DNA of 64,000 nt. Source: Podarcis raffonei. Taxonomy: Eukaryota > Chordata > Lepidosauria > Squamata > Lacertidae. Positions 33,395 to 46,189 of the stretch are shown one piece after another. A program made the translations under genes and the position numbers. The DNA lies in the NCBI RefSeq assembly GCF_027172205.1, contig NC_070604.1, positions 106,971,851 through 107,035,850 of the forward strand. The letters are read 5' to 3'. Position 1 is the first letter of the stretch. Each line of letters starts with the position of its first letter. The notes below the pieces were generated by a model. That model made no database searches and had not been told where the DNA came from. It was given only the letters and a program-made list of their open reading frames with translations.

Positions 33395-33515
33395 ACAAAT
33401 TGTGGGTTGCCGGTATGCAGAAGACCCCAGGTTGAATCCCTGGGACCTCCACGTAGGACAAGCAGGGCCCACTGGTCTGCCTTGGCATAAGGCAGCTTCC
33501 TATGACACTGTTACA
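33395..33515 (+). mobile_element. Degenerate tRNA-like SINE fragment
   Basis: The sequence gtatgcagaagaccccaggt plus tgaatccctggga (B-box-like), and later ataaggcagcttcctatg, is typical of another reptile SINE or LINE tail. The middle is shortened. The call is tentative. Confidence 0.45.
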
Positions 33516-33519
33516 CACC

Positions 33520-36500
33520 ACTGCAATCTCAATGAGATTCCAGAGGTTGCAGGCATGCTTCAACTCAGGGCCTGTGATTCCTTTAAGGCACAGCAGAGAC
33601 TGTGGTGTCTTTACAATATATGGTTTATTTGCACATATCTGAGCCGACTGTGGAGAGGTTCTCAGCATCACACACTCCAAGAGGGTTTCTTGTTTCTCTC
33701 ACAGGTACAGCCGCTCTCTTTCCCTCATAGCTGCCATGTTGGAGCCAAAGCTGCCAGCCCACTTTCTCCCCCCCCCCACTTCCTGCTTACCAAACTGCTT
33801 GCAAAAACAAAACAAACCGCTAATTTTCCTCTTGCTTAAACCACCCCCCACTGCCAGTTCTGCCAAACTCCACCCTTAACTCTCCTTTTTGTCTTTCTAA
33901 CTAACGGACTGTTGAGGGAAGGAGCGCCCCTCGCATTTGTCTTCATTGTCACCCTAATGACCCATCTTCATGGGTGATTTCCAGGACACAGAAAGCCATG
34001 CTTTTAACATGCTAAATCCAAGGGTTCAGTCTTTCTCACACTAGCCTTAAATCCCCAAACCTTGATCAGTACTAACTTTGATTGGACCCAGGAATTTAGG
34101 GCGATCTGTCCCCCCCAAGCAAACCCATAACAATGCTTTGCTGGCCCATCGGAGATCTTTTTATATTGGGCCAAATTATACAGTGGTAACAGACAGTGGT
34201 GTATGTTTCAACGCAGGACTTACCCCAGCCACATGGAAAAGGGGCAGGGGAGGGAGTGGAGAGTCAGATTTTAAAAGCAACATTTGAAATGCACAATGTT
34301 TTCCCCACTTGCAACATGTGTATCCCATCATCCCTTCTTTTGGGGCCATTTTCAGAGTTTGAACTCTTATATTCTACTTTCTTAGGACTGAAATGAACCT
34401 CCCGCCCTACCCCTAAAATATAGATATGCCCTGTAAGTGGCTTATCTACATTTGAAAGGTATTTTGGAGGCAGGAATTGGGTGCGGGAAGAGGGCATGTC
34501 CCACCTGAAAGATACTGCTACTTGGTGCTGTGGCTGCAGTTTTCCCCCCTTTCCCTTCCCTGGTTTAAAACCTTTCTGCCTATTCTGCCACCAACACTTT
34601 CAGCCAATGGCTTTCAATATATAGACAGCAGCAAAGAAACAAAATTTGTTGCACCAGATGCTTCTTTGTCTTAGTAGAAACAGTTCCAGCCAAAAGTCTG
34701 TAGGGGGTGTTATTAATAAAGGAATCATGTTAGAGAGATGCCGCTTAAGTTTTAAATTCTGTTACGGTTTAGGCTGTTGGAGTTATAAAAGCGGCTGCCT
34801 TCATAATATTTATGGCAGCTTTGCACTAGCACATCTCGGGGAGCAGCTTGTATCTATATTAAATTTTTAATTTTCATTTCCAGTTTGTTCTTAGAGGGAT
34901 TGCACGGGGTTTTCATGGTTTTTCTTGAAAGAGGCACGCTGATAGTTTGCACTAACAGCAAGTGTTAGTTAATGCCTGGATTGTAGGTATCTCATTCATG
35001 TCATGTCAACATGCCAGCTATCTGACAAAGCACTATGATCACAGGACAAGTATATAGTATCTGGAAGTACTTCACCCAGACGTGCATTGATAGGTAGGCC
35101 TGTTTTGTAGAAAACTGCATCTTCATAGGGTCAAAAACTTTTTAAAAAACATCTGATTGCACTGGGAGGTTTTAATTCACCAGTTGTGCATTTAACATTC
35201 TTATTACACCTATTAAAGCTTGCATTTTGATTCATTTGAATTTTTGTTGGAGCTGAATTCTGCTGGTGTTTTGCTGGATTGGACAAAAAAAAACTTATTC
35301 TCTGTTTACTGCTGTCATTACAGTATAGTGTTGTTGTTGGTTCTATAGTAGTTGTAAGTAGTTGAGTATGTAACTTGTGAACCCACTATTGAGTGGAGTA
35401 ATTTAAGAAAGGGTGTGTACAATATAAACAAACATTCCTTCGCATAAGCATCCCAGTTTATTTTGTTTGTTTGTTTGTTTACCTTTGTCCTTTGGGCAGA
35501 ATGTAACATGGAAGCCAGGGAGAGAACAACTCAAAATTCACACACTGAGAAATGCTGTCATATTTGGTAATACATTTTTATTCTGAAGCCTGCCATTCCT
35601 GTTGCCTCTTAAAATTATTGAACAAAAGGACAAGGAAGGGAATCATAACTCAGTGACTCAGCTGTTGCCAGTCAACACAGACAATTCTGGGAAGATAAAT
35701 AACCTGGTCTGGTTTAAGGCTGCTTCCTATGTTCTTAAGAAATTGGCTCAATTCAGGCACCATTGTTTAGAACCATAGTAGAACCATTGAACTTTGAATT
35801 GTACAACTAAAAAACCATGATATAAAACTGCTTGTCTGCTGTCACCTCATGTACTTTCTGTACTTAGCTTTAGCAATATATAGTTTGCTGGTCAATTCCA
35901 GACCAAATCATGCCAACTGCTGTTAAGGTTTCTTAACTATGCTTTGACACGATGTCTGAATTGAGCCCTTCTCTTCTTTATGAATATAATACGTGTTCAT
36001 ACCTTTGCTGCACTATTTGTGGGATATAACCAACATGCTTAAGTCTAAGTAATGCAGGCTTTGCACGGTAACTTCTTACCTTGGAAGGAAATGGGTATTC
36101 AAGCCTGTTGGGTTTGGGGGTTTTTTTTGGTTAAGTTTTATTGATCTTCAGTGTATAAACACAATTAAAAAGAGTTTCCCCCATCTTAACTTACCCCCCA
36201 ATCAAGCCTATTGTTCAACCCACAGTCTAATTTGATAAAAAATACATGTACTGTTTTATAAGTCAAATCATAGCAATCCATCCTGATGAATGGGATGGAG
36301 GTGTGAGATAGATCACTGTCATTTGCATTGTGTGTGGAACGGGGAATCATTGCGACTTCTGCTTTTATGGCGTGTTTGCCGACAGTCTTGCTCCATTCAT
36401 GCCCATGTTCCTAAGTCTATTCTCACTATAATTAAGGAGCTTTAGCTCAGGATTTGCTGTATTGTAGATGAATGTTTTTGAGAAGTGCTAACTGTTAGCG

Positions 36501-37205
36501 GAGTGCCATAAAATATCAGCTTCGTCATGTGATTTTGACCTTGCAATTATCCTGCCTCCTAAGCTGTGTAAACAGAACGTTAGTTCTGGGCGGTGCCCAC
36601 AATGTCTGGTACGGCATGTTTTCTTCATTGCTAGAACTCGAAGGTCTTGAGCTCCTGAGGTTCTTTTAGGGAAAAAGTTCAGGCAGGGGATTTTGAACCT
36701 TTGGAAGCCAAGGTTGGCTAAAGTCAAAGCTTGGTCAATTCTCTTCTCTTTGTACACACATGTCCTCAAAATTCCCCATCCTAAAAAAACAACCAGGGGG
36801 ACCTTTTCTCCAGCAGGAGGAGAAATTTTATAACAATTTGTCAGGATGCAGCTCACCATGAGTATAGATAGTAGCATAGCTGCTTTCTTTTTTCCCTAAG
36901 GACTTGCTTTGTTTTGCTTTGTCACTACACCTGTAACTCTGTAGGTAACCTGGCCACCCTTTTGCATCCTCCACAATTCCCTGTGCTTAGCATCATTCCA
37001 GGGCATTGTGGGAGGAAATTGGAAGCTGCTACAAAAATAAATTAAAATAAATGGTGCGGGATATTGGGAGAAAATTCTGCTAAGTGGTTATCTTTTTCAA
37101 GGGAAGTGGGAACAAGAAACATTTCTGAAATTTTCTCAGAAAGGTAACTTATGAGAAAGTGTGGTTGGGGCTTGCTGAAGAGGATGGAATGCATCAGGAA
37201 GTTAG
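33520..37205. other. No gene; possible LINE tail at 36116-36200
   Basis: A long stretch with no supported gene. At 36116-36200 a T-rich start and aagttttattgatcttcagt in reverse look like a LINE 3' end, unproven. The remaining sequence is AT-rich and unmarked. Confidence 0.4.
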
Positions 37206-37207
37206 GA

Positions 37208-37294
37208 TATATATATGTGTGTGTATATATATATATGTATATATATCAGCGGGTGGCTGATATATATACTGATATATATATGTATATATATCAG
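37208..37294. repeat. TA-rich microsatellite
   Basis: Alternating ta, gt and tata units broken by atcagcgggtggctgata; the Sauria SINE follows directly. Confidence 0.85.
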
Positions 37295-37661
37295 TGGGAC
37301 GCGGGTGGCGCTGTGGGTAAAAGCCTCAGCGCCTAGGGCTTGCCGATCGAAAGGTCGGCGGTTCGAATCCCCGCGGCGGGGTGCGCTCCCGTTGCTCGGT
37401 CCCAGCGCCTGCCAACCTAGCAGTTCGAAAGCACCCCCAGGTGCAAGTAGATAAATAGGGACCGCTTACCAGCGGGAAGGTAAACGGCGTTTCCATGTGC
37501 TGCGCTGGCTCGCCAGATGCAGCTTTGTCACGTTGGCCACGTGACCCGGAAGTGTCTCCGGACAGCGCTGGCCCCTGGCCTCTTAAGTGAGATGGGCGCA
37601 CAACCCCAGAGTCTGTCAAGACTGGCCCGTACGGGCAGGGGTACCTTTACCTTTACCTTTT
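37295..37661 (+). mobile_element. Sauria SINE
   Basis: Complete copy: head gggacgcgggtggcgctgtg, B box GGTTCGAATCC, body gcaagtagataaatagggac, end ggggtacctttacctttacc. It is flanked by tatatatatcag (37283-37294 and 37662-37673). Same subfamily as 3979 and 20728. Confidence 0.95.
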
Positions 37662-37884
37662 TATATATATCAGCATAGGATGTGAGAGGTCACCAGGTCT
37701 CATGCCAGCAAGAACCCTGAAGGGCCTCAGACAAGCCATTATCTCTCAGTCTCTGCCCTACATCTACAATGTGGGACAAACAGCGCTAGGTGGCCTGGTT
37801 ATCAGGAATACACTGATAAGGTACACAAAGCACTTTGAACCCTGAAAGCACTATTTAAAGTGTTTTCATGTTTCGTATTTATTA

Positions 37885-38143
37885 CCGTATTTTTTGCTCT
37901 ATAAGACTCACTTTTTCCCTCCTAAAAAGTAAGGGGAAATGTATGTGCATCTTATGGAGCAAATGCAGGCTGCGCAGTTATCCCAGAAGCCAGAACAGTA
38001 AGAGGGATTCCTGCTTTCACTGCACAGCGATCCCTCTTGCTGTTCTGGCTTCTGAGATTCAGAATATTTTTTTTCTTGTTTTCCTCCTGCAAAAACTAGG
38101 TGTGTCTTGTGGTCTGGTGCGTCTTATAGAGCGAAAAATACGG
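37885..38143. mobile_element. TA-flanked MITE, relative of 696-1579
   Basis: The ends CCGTATTTTTTGCTCTATA and TATAGAGCGAAAAATACGG are inverted and flanked by TA (37883-37884 and 38144-38145). Internal arms cagaagccagaacag / ctgttctggcttctg form a second hairpin. It is 259 bp and non-coding. Confidence 0.92.
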
Positions 38144-38261
38144 TAATTCACATAACCTAGGAACCACAAAAGGAGGATATGGAAACACGTAGAGCACAGA
38201 ATCCTTGGTCAAAGCCCACAGAAGTAATACAAAGCCATCACTTGGCTGCATATGTACACCG

Positions 38262-38373
38262 CATGGGTGTAGCCAAGAGCGGGCAGGGAGGGGCAGCTGC
38301 CCCCCCCTCAACAAAAATACATAGCTAACTGAGGTTCTACCCCCCACTAACAAAAATCCTGGCTACACCCATG
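38262..38373. mobile_element. hAT-type MITE
   Basis: The ends CATGGGTGTAGCC and GGCTACACCCATG are exact inverted repeats, flanked by gtacaccg/gtacaccc (38254-38261 and 38374-38381, 7 of 8). The 39890-40385 element has similar ends. It is 112 bp. Confidence 0.92.
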
Positions 38374-38381
38374 GTACACCC

Positions 38382-39660
38382 ACAATTTCTCCGGTCAAGT
38401 TCCAGGTTGACCTCGCACTTACAAATTTTCTGCTGCTTTTCTTGGTGGCTTTGAATGTTAAAATAGCAGGGGAAAGCATTCAGGGAGGAAACTTGCCTAT
38501 CTTCTGCCATGCAGATGGTTTTAAGTTTGGGCATGAAATCCTCTTTTTGGAGGTCCTCCTAGTAAAACGCCATAATAACGCTGGATCCCAGATGCTAGGA
38601 GTCTCCCTTTAACGATTGGCCTTGAGGCAGCAGAGTTGCCACACTAGCTCTCGTTGCAAAATGGAGGTGTGTTTACACAAAAACTAAAGAGCCTAGAGTA
38701 GCAACGGGCTTCCTGAAGAACATATGTGCCTCCTTGAGCCTCCCATATGGAGAGAGTGCATCTGATAAATAGAGTAAATAATATTCTTGCACATGCCTTC
38801 AAGGCATGTGTTGCAATATTCCACAGGAAGGAGTGACCTGTCTGCTTCATTTCCTTTCATGAATCATGACGGCAGAATGATGATTCTCACCAGTGGTAAG
38901 GCAAGACGCTCTTGTTATCTCCCTTTCACTGGGAGTGTTTTCACTTATTTTTCTTTCTTTCTCACCCCTACTCATTGCAAAACACTGGTCTTACCCACAT
39001 ATACGAGAGTAAAGCTTTCTTTAGCGGCTCATTTCATCTTCTTCTGCTTCACTTTTTTGGGGGGGTTTTGCATGAGCTGGGTCTTTCCTGCACGTGAATG
39101 AAGAATTGAAGTTCCGACCAGCTGAGGGCATTACTATTGCACCAGTTTTTGAAAAGGGGCATGTATTAATTGCTCACTTCAACATGAAGCACGTGTGTGA
39201 GCTGAGAATCTATAAATTGCATATTTAACCAACCTGTAGGCATAGCTTACTCTGTCCTCAGAACACGGGGCTTTGGCTATGGAGAGCTCCTTCAGAATAT
39301 TCCAGCCCCTGCCCAGAGTTCCTAGCTTTTTTTAAACAAAAAACACAACACCCAGTAAGCATTTTTATTTATGCGTATTTAAGAGAAAACATCCAAGCAA
39401 AATTCTGTTCAATTTCTCAATAAGAAGTAAACTTGGTCCTAACTTCCACTGTGCTGACAAGAAGTATAAAAATCCTGGGATAAAAAGCTAGCTTTCATTT
39501 TATTAAGGGAATGAAATAGCATTGATTAGAGCATGCATTTAGATGCTTGCTTACATGCATTTATTTCACACCATCCTCTAGGGCTGAGGACCCCACCACA
39601 ACAGTGGTAGGCCCTGCTGAAATCGCGCAGAAATAAGTGCCGCAGTGCACTTGTGATTCC
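38382..39660. other. No gene or recognised repeat
   Basis: Unmarked sequence; frames of up to 104 codons have no domain. Confidence 0.4.
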
Positions 39661-39889
39661 CAGCAACAAGCATACAAGAGGCATACTACCTTTGACCTAG
39701 GTCGTCATGGCTTGTAGTCATTTATATCCTCCGGTGAATTTGTCTGTTACTCTTTTAAAGCCATCCAAGTTGTTGCCCATCACTTCAGCTTGGGGTAGTG
39801 AATTTCATGTCCTGACTCTTTCAACATTCAGCTCCCATGCTTGCCCCTGTGCTCTAGCATTGTGAAAAAAGGTATAAACAGTTTCCCTA

Positions 39890-40385
39890 CATGGGTGTAG
39901 CCGGGTGTAGCTAGATCAAGTAAAACAGTTGTTGTTGTTGTTGTTGTTTAGTCGTGTCCAACTCTTCTGTGACCCCATGGACCAGAGCACGCCAGGCACT
40001 TCTGTCTTCCACTGCCTCCTGCAGTTTGGTCAAACTCACGCTGGTAGCTTCAAGAACACTGTCCAACCATCTCATCCTCTGTCGTCCCCTTCTCCTTGTG
40101 CCCTCCATCTTTCCCAACATCAGGGTCTTTTCCAGGGAGTCTTCTCTTCTCATGAGGCGGCCAAAGTATTGGAGCCTTAGCTTCAGGATCTGTCCTTCCA
40201 GTGAGCACTCAGGGCTGATTTCCTTAAGAATGGAAATAAAACAAATAGAACGGAAATAGAAAGCAGAATGGAAAGTAAAACAATAGAAATACTTAACTAA
40301 CTAACCAATCACTTCGGTTCAGCACGCCCTAACAAAAGTCCACCAAGTCTTGCCTTCTCTAATAAAAATCCTGACTACGCCCTTG
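39890..40385. mobile_element. hAT-type MITE carrying a BovB copy
   Basis: The ends CATGGGTGTAGCC and GACTACGCCCTTG are inverted with a few mismatches. A perfect 8-bp duplication tttcccta flanks them (39882-39889 and 40386-40393). The inside is mostly a BovB insertion plus short hAT sequence such as tctaataaaaatcctgacta. Confidence 0.9.
39928..40233 (-). mobile_element. BovB LINE 3' end nested in hAT
   Basis: Minus-strand BovB tail: a gttgttgttg run and tttagtcgtgtccaactctt, then the C-terminal coding stretch (reverse frame RREDSLEKTLMLGKMEGT and EDRSAWRALVHGVTE). Flanks aagtaaaaca (39918-39927) and aaataaaaca (40234-40243) look like a 10-bp duplication with one mismatch. Confidence 0.88.
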
Positions 40386-40978
40386 TTTCCCTATCTATTA
40401 TTGACACACCATACATAATTTCATACCCTTCTATCATATCTCCTCTTACTAAAAGCTGCAAGGGGATTATTTCATCCCCTTGGTCATTTTCTGTGTCCTC
40501 CTGAACTTCTTTCAGCTCTGCAATATTGGCAGTTCTCTTTTCAATCCCTTTCCTCAAGATTTTGTGAAAAAGGCAAATTTCCTAGCATGGGTCAGCATCT
40601 TAATTGAGCTAGCCTCTGTGACTCTAAGGTCTGGTTCCTGGTCAGTCATTCCTAGTTCAAATTCTATTTGCATATATTTTAAGTTAGCATTCCCCCCCCC
40701 CAAATGTGCATCAGTTTGCACTTGTTTACATCATGCGTTTCCATTTTACTGTCTATTCACCCTGTTTGGAGAGATCCTTTTCGGAGCAGCCCACAATTCC
40801 TTTTTGTTTTAACCACTCTGTGAGCGATTCGGTGTCATCAGCAAATGTGGTTACCTCACTGCTCACCCACAAGTCTAGATCATTTACCTTGCCCACAACA
40901 TGCTTGTTGTGGCATATACACCCATGTAGACCGCTCAAGGACCCAATCACATTTTACACCCTAGTAAAAAAAAAGCTA

Positions 40979-41435
40979 AGGTCCGTATAGTTAAAGCCAT
41001 GGTTTTCCCAGTAGTGATGTATGGAACGGAGAGCTGGACCATAAAGAAGGCTGATCGCCGAAGAATTGATGCTTTTGAATTATGGTGCTGGAGGAGACTC
41101 TTGAGAGTCCCATGGACTGCAAGAAGATCAAACCTATCCATTCTTAAGGAAATCAGCCCTGAGTGCTCACTGGAAGGACAGATCGTGAAGCTGAGGCTCC
41201 AAAACTCTGGCCACCTCATGAGAAGAGAAGACTCCCTGGAAAAAACCCTGACGCTGGGAAAGATGGAGGGCACAAGGAGAATGGGACGACAGAGGACGAG
41301 ATGGTTGGACAGTGTTCTCGAAGCTACAAACATGAGTTTGACCAAACTGCGGGAGGCAGTGGAAGACAGGAGTGCCTGGTGTGCTCTGGTCCATGGGGTC
41401 ACGAAGAGTCGGACACAACTAAACGACTAAACAAC
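40979..41435 (+). mobile_element. BovB LINE 3' end
   Basis: Open C-terminal frame: MVFPVVMYGTESWTIKKAD, RIDAFELWCWRRLLRV, LEGQIVKLRLQ and EDRSAWCALVHGVTKSRT, ending in aactaaacgactaaacaac. It is flanked by aaaaaaaagcta (40967-40978 and 41436-41447). A younger-looking copy than the host LINE it sits beside. Confidence 0.93.
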
Positions 41436-41447
41436 AAAAAAAAGCTA

Positions 41448-44400
41448 CAATAATTTACAAAGTTTTCTTCCAGAGTAACACATGGTACGGTGATGCTAAA
41501 TTGTACATAAATAGCATAAAAAACAACAGCAAAGCTGTAAAATGCTTCGTAGATTGAAAAGCCTCAGAGATGCAACAAAATAATAATTTTGAAACACTGT
41601 GAGGTCTGGCTGTAGAAAGAGGGTGCTTCTTTTAAAGTACAGGCGCTCTGATCTCAAAACTTGACCCCACTCCGCTGCTCATTACAATAATAATTTTTTT
41701 AAAATCACATCTTTTTTGAAGTTTTCTGCTACCTTTTTTCTGGTGGTTTACGTAATGTGAACCCTACAGCAAGAGCACAGAGTATCCACAGGCTTCCTGA
41801 AGGAGGAAAATTCAACATGCTGTTATTTAGTGAACATTGTTCCTATTTTCCTATTTCATTGCTTTAAATAATTTTAAACTGGTTTTAGCATTAGCAACTT
41901 ATCATTAGCTTTGGCATGTAATGCCTTTGAATTTGTGTGGGTGTGTGCAGACATTTGTACCTGAAAGAGAGTTCTCTGTAACTTGAAAAGCAACACTCTC
42001 AACAACAGTATTGCCTCATTGTGTGGTTTGGCTTTTGTTCTGCGTCAGGAACCTGACTGCTACATACGTCTCTCTGGCCCATTTGAGGAGCCCATAAAGT
42101 AAAAAGAAAATTAAATGTTAAGTATCTACCTAGAATACAGTCCTAGACATCTTTCTTTTAATATTAACATTATTTTAACAGTATTATGTTGTAAATGCAA
42201 TTGGAAAGATCTTGAGCTGCCCTAGGACAGACATGTGTTTGTTTTCGTAACAATCAAGGATCCAAATTTTATCTCTTAAAAAAACTTGATAGCAGGCCCT
42301 TTAAAACCCACACTTATCCACACTTACAGTTTGCCCCTTTCTTTCCAGGCACAAGTCTGCACTCTAAAGCTCCATGTCCAAGTATTTGCTTTTTTTTTTT
42401 TTTTTTTTTTGCTACAGATCTTTCCCTGCAAAAACCCATTCTTTGGCACCAAATAGGAGCAAATGTCAATTTGGGTTTTCTGCATATTGCTCTTTGCTCC
42501 AATTGAACTTTAAAGAGCTGGCTTTCACAGGGAAAGCTCCAGCGGGGGTGGGGGGAGGTTGAGGGAGCTGGAAAGGCATTCAGACATGTACATTTAAAAT
42601 ACAGACCTGTGTCTGGAAAGAGCAGAGGAAATGTGAGTGTGGATAAACCCATAGATTTAGATATGCATAATACTGACTGCAATAATAATTACTGCTAATG
42701 TGTGTCTTTTGTTGTTCCAAACAACAGAGCTCCAAACAATCTAGATTGATTGTTGTAAATACTACCATCTATGTAAATTTTTAGTGTACTGTATTTTAAA
42801 TATTGTGCTGGGAGTACTATTTTCTGTTACTTTGCCTTACTGTCAACTTTTCATATAGGGCAGTTTTTGTACTTGTGCCTTTATGCCTGGCACAAAACAA
42901 CTGTGTGGTCAGAGTATTTTTTGGCAGATGTTATTATAACTGTTGCCCTTTGTTTTGTGGTGTGGATGTGCAATACAGCTAGTATGAGGCTATGTGGTGT
43001 GTGCCTTTTCAGAAGCACTTCACTTTCTGGAAAGAGTATAGGTGGTTTGCTTTATAGCTTTTGCTTTATAGCAAAAACTTTTAAGGCAGCTATGGCAAGG
43101 ATGAAGCACAAAGTTCGTGCAGAGATTTCCCATATACCTTTAAATTAGAAGCTGAATTGGGAGATAAGGAAGCTGTGGTTTTCCCCACACACATTTCCCT
43201 TTACCCACTGCCGACCCCAGTCCAGACTTGCTTTCACCAGTAAACAGAAAGGAGTGAGGGGCAGGGCATTATGGGTCAGAGAAGCCACAGATTGCTTCGG
43301 CTGCTGATTCATCGGTGAATTTAATGAGAAAACTCCGAACTGCAATGCAGCAATCTGTTTGCAAAAGGGAGCATCTGATTACCATTTTGACAAAACTGCT
43401 AAAATTTAATATAAGCGATGTGTTTTATTGTTGTTGTTTCACCATTAAAGGGCTTTTCTTACCTTGCATGTATTGGGATTTTAAAATTCAAAACAGGCCA
43501 ATAAAGACAGTAGGCTCATTTCTGTTTACTTTGGGAAATATAACTTCCTGAATATGCTAAATCACTGACCCTGTTAATGGAAGATGCTTTGCACATTGCT
43601 TATGCTAAAGCAGAGACAGGATTTAACTGTCCTAAGCCGATGTCATGAAGGCTTTGTGTGTTCGCTTGTCAGCATGCAGGACAATGTAAACAGATTCATA
43701 ATGACTAAAAAGGAAATGAGTGGGGGTTACTAAAAGAAACCACTGGAGTTTTTTAATAATGCATAAAGGAAGATCTAATTAATATAAACAGTGTTGTGCG
43801 TCTCTGAAATGTGAAATTCAGGGCTCTTCTAGACAGTTGCTATTTGGGGGTGGGATTTTGCAGCTCTTGAACAAAAAACCTGCTTCCCCTCAAAGATGGG
43901 ACGTTTTATGATAAGGAAACTGATAGAGAACTGCACTGGAAAGTTTGGGACAGCACCTGCTTGACACAATGTTGCCTAACCTCCCCACAAACAAATAAGA
44001 AGAAATGCTCAATAAATGTGTTGTCTGGAAGCAACCTCAGAAACAGAATATAAGAGGAGAGGAGAGTGCTAAAATGTAATCTAGTGATAGTCGCTGAGCT
44101 CCTTCAGGCATCCTGTTTATCTAGCATTCATCCTGATTTGTTTGCACAAAGTTTCTGTGGAGGTTAGGTTAGATCCAGTCTTTATTAACCATTCCTTCTG
44201 ATTTGCTTGCAGGGAGGTTACACAGCAACTGCACATTCTGCATTCATGCTTATTTGTTTGCAGTGTGTTTATCATCTTCCTGTGTTTATCATCTTCATTC
44301 CTCGCACACTTTTCAGTGTGTTTCCCTGTCACTTTCCTAACCTCAAAAATTCAGTCCCTTTTGTAAAGTGGATTTATTGTGCTGAGGTGACAGAGTGCTT

Positions 44401-45070
44401 TAATCCACTTTATCTGCACAGACTTAAATCTCCTGGTATACGCCTGAATCCCTGCTACAAAATACTGACAATCTGGAGGGGCCCATTTGTATCCTGGTCT
44501 AAACCATCCACAACAAATAAATCTTAATTCCTATCCAGTAGATAACATGTAACTGACTGCTTATTGATCCCATGGATTATACTTTCACACATACCATGAA
44601 TTCACATTAGATGTACCAGTACTCAGGATTAAGGTGCAATCAGAATTAAGAGTGGGAGGGCAGTAAAACGTAAAAGAAGCATTTGGCTGCCAAATTATAG
44701 GCTTGGGTGATTTTGCTGAAAATTACCCTTCCTGTAAAAAAACAATACAATAAATTAATAAAAATAAATCTGGTTCTTCCACCCAGGGAGTCACTTAAAA
44801 AACTGATGTGCCATTAGTTCTGCATGCTGATAGCCTGAACCTTTGGCCTTGAACACATAAGTATATTTTCTTAAGCCTGTACATTTTATTAATTTGTTTT
44901 ATTCATATTCTGCTCCATCCCAAAGGCCCTGAGCAGTTTATATAAGAGTTTAAAAGATTATAGGTGGGTGGGGAAGCAACACAGTCTTTCCTTTGCTTAT
45001 GCTTTTGATAATATCTTCTAGTAACACTTCTCTGTCAAGCTGGTAATTGAAGCTTGGTTGTCTTTATGTG
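41448..45070. other. No gene or recognised repeat
   Basis: About 3.6 kb of mostly unmarked AT-rich DNA, with a T run at about 42390-42411. Frames of up to 122 codons have no domain, so no gene is called. Confidence 0.45.
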
Positions 45071-45075
45071 GCATT

Positions 45076-45150
45076 TAGGCTGCAATCCTGTATATGCATA
45101 CTTACCTGAGGGTAAATCCCATTAAGCTCAGTAGGGCTTATTTATGAATA
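45076..45150. repeat. Short palindromic repeat (MITE-like)
   Basis: The sequence ggctgcaatcctgtatatgc, then gggtaaatcccattaagctc and agtagggcttattt, belongs to a family with diverged copies at 31083-31181 and 55785-55868. No transposase and no clear duplication. Confidence 0.55.
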
Positions 45151-45189
45151 GAAGACATGTAGAAGATTGTCAGTCACAGCTTGCTGACA

Positions 45190-45510
45190 GGAGAAAGCCT
45201 CTTTAATGAGAGGTCTGGAGGGTGGCAACACGAGAACAGGGCCTTTTCTGCAGTGGCTCCTTGTCTGTGGAATGCTCTCCCCAGGGAGGTTTCCCTGGTG
45301 CCTTCATTATACACCTTTGGGTGCAAGACAAAAGCGTTCCTCTTTAACCAGGCCTTTGGTTGATTGACATCCTATTCCTTTTTAAAATGTGTAGGAATGG
45401 GTGGGGTATTGGGTTGTTTTTGTTTTATTACTTATTTTGTGGTTTTATATTCTGATTTTATCCAGTGAACCACCCTGACACCTGCAGGTATAGGACGGTA
45501 TATTATAACA
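45190..45510 (+). mobile_element. L2 LINE 3' end
   Basis: An open frame ends LWNALPREVSLVPSLYTF, then KTKAFLFNQAFG and stop. A 3' UTR follows (gtgaaccaccctgacacctg, then gtataggacggtatatta) with an aac repeat. Homologous to 32170-32570. Confidence 0.88.
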
Positions 45511-45571
45511 ACAACAACAACAACAGAAGAGATCTCAGTTAATAGAGCCGAGTGCTAGTACACAGGAATCA

Positions 45572-45953
45572 GGGATGCGGGTGGCGCTGTGGACTAAACC
45601 ACTGAGCCTCTTGGGCTTGCTGATCGGAAAGTTGGGGGTTCGAATCCCCACGACGGGGTGAGCTCCCGTTGTTCTGTCCCAGCTCCTGCCAACCTAGCAG
45701 TTCAAAAGCATGCCAGTGCAAGTAGATAAATAGGTACCACTGTGGCAGGAATGTAAATGGTGTTTCCGTGCGCTGCTCTGGTTTCCATCACAGTGTTCTG
45801 TTGCGCAAGTGGTTTAGTCATGCTGGCCACATGACCCGCAAAGCTGTCTGTGGACAAACACCGGCCCCCTCGGCCTGAAAGCGAGAAGAGCACTGCAACC
45901 CCATAGTCGCCTTTGACTGGGTTTAAGCATCCAGGGGGTCCTTTACCTTTACC
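45572..45953 (+). mobile_element. Old Sauria SINE
   Basis: Head gggatgcgggtggcgctgtg, B-box-like GGTTCGAATCC, body gcaagtagataaataggtac and end ggtcctttacctttac. It is more diverged than the other copies. A possible 8-bp duplication aggaatca (45564-45571 and 45981-45988) lies outside an extra 26-bp piece that matches the LTR at 47043-47392. Confidence 0.88.
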
Positions 45954-46189
45954 AGAAAGGATACATTTTGGAGGGAACATAGGAATCACTATATTACTGG
46001 ATTAATATAGAGTGGGGGTGCTCTGTTCCATTTATGTAAGCAAGAGTTTTTCAGGGTGTACCTCTTGGTTCTTCCCCTCTCCAGTTGCTTACCGCAGACG
46101 TATTTCAACTCGACCACACTGAAGCTGTGAAAAGAAGCATAGCATGTGAAAGTTCCTTTAAATAACACTGACTGAGCATAAGGATGGGG

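Larger units (their letters stand above)
39665..40978 (-). mobile_element. CR1/L3-like LINE, old copy with nested insertions
   Basis: The outer parts (39665-39889 and 40386-40978) resemble a minus-strand CR1/L3-like LINE: gtgaatttgtctgttactct, tctatcatatctcctcttac, and a frame with VNDLDLW and the RT core FADDTESL on the minus strand (near 40840). Between them lies a hAT element, and at the right end a BovB copy is inserted. Many changes show the copy is old. Confidence 0.75.

Noticed and set aside
32724-33839. 371-codon frame as a host gene
   Set aside because: The conserved part is a BovB C-terminus and the remainder is chance read-through into flanking DNA.
37335-37385. tRNA-like head with B box as a tRNA gene
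   Set aside because: Each such head is followed by a SINE body; no independent tRNA gene was found.
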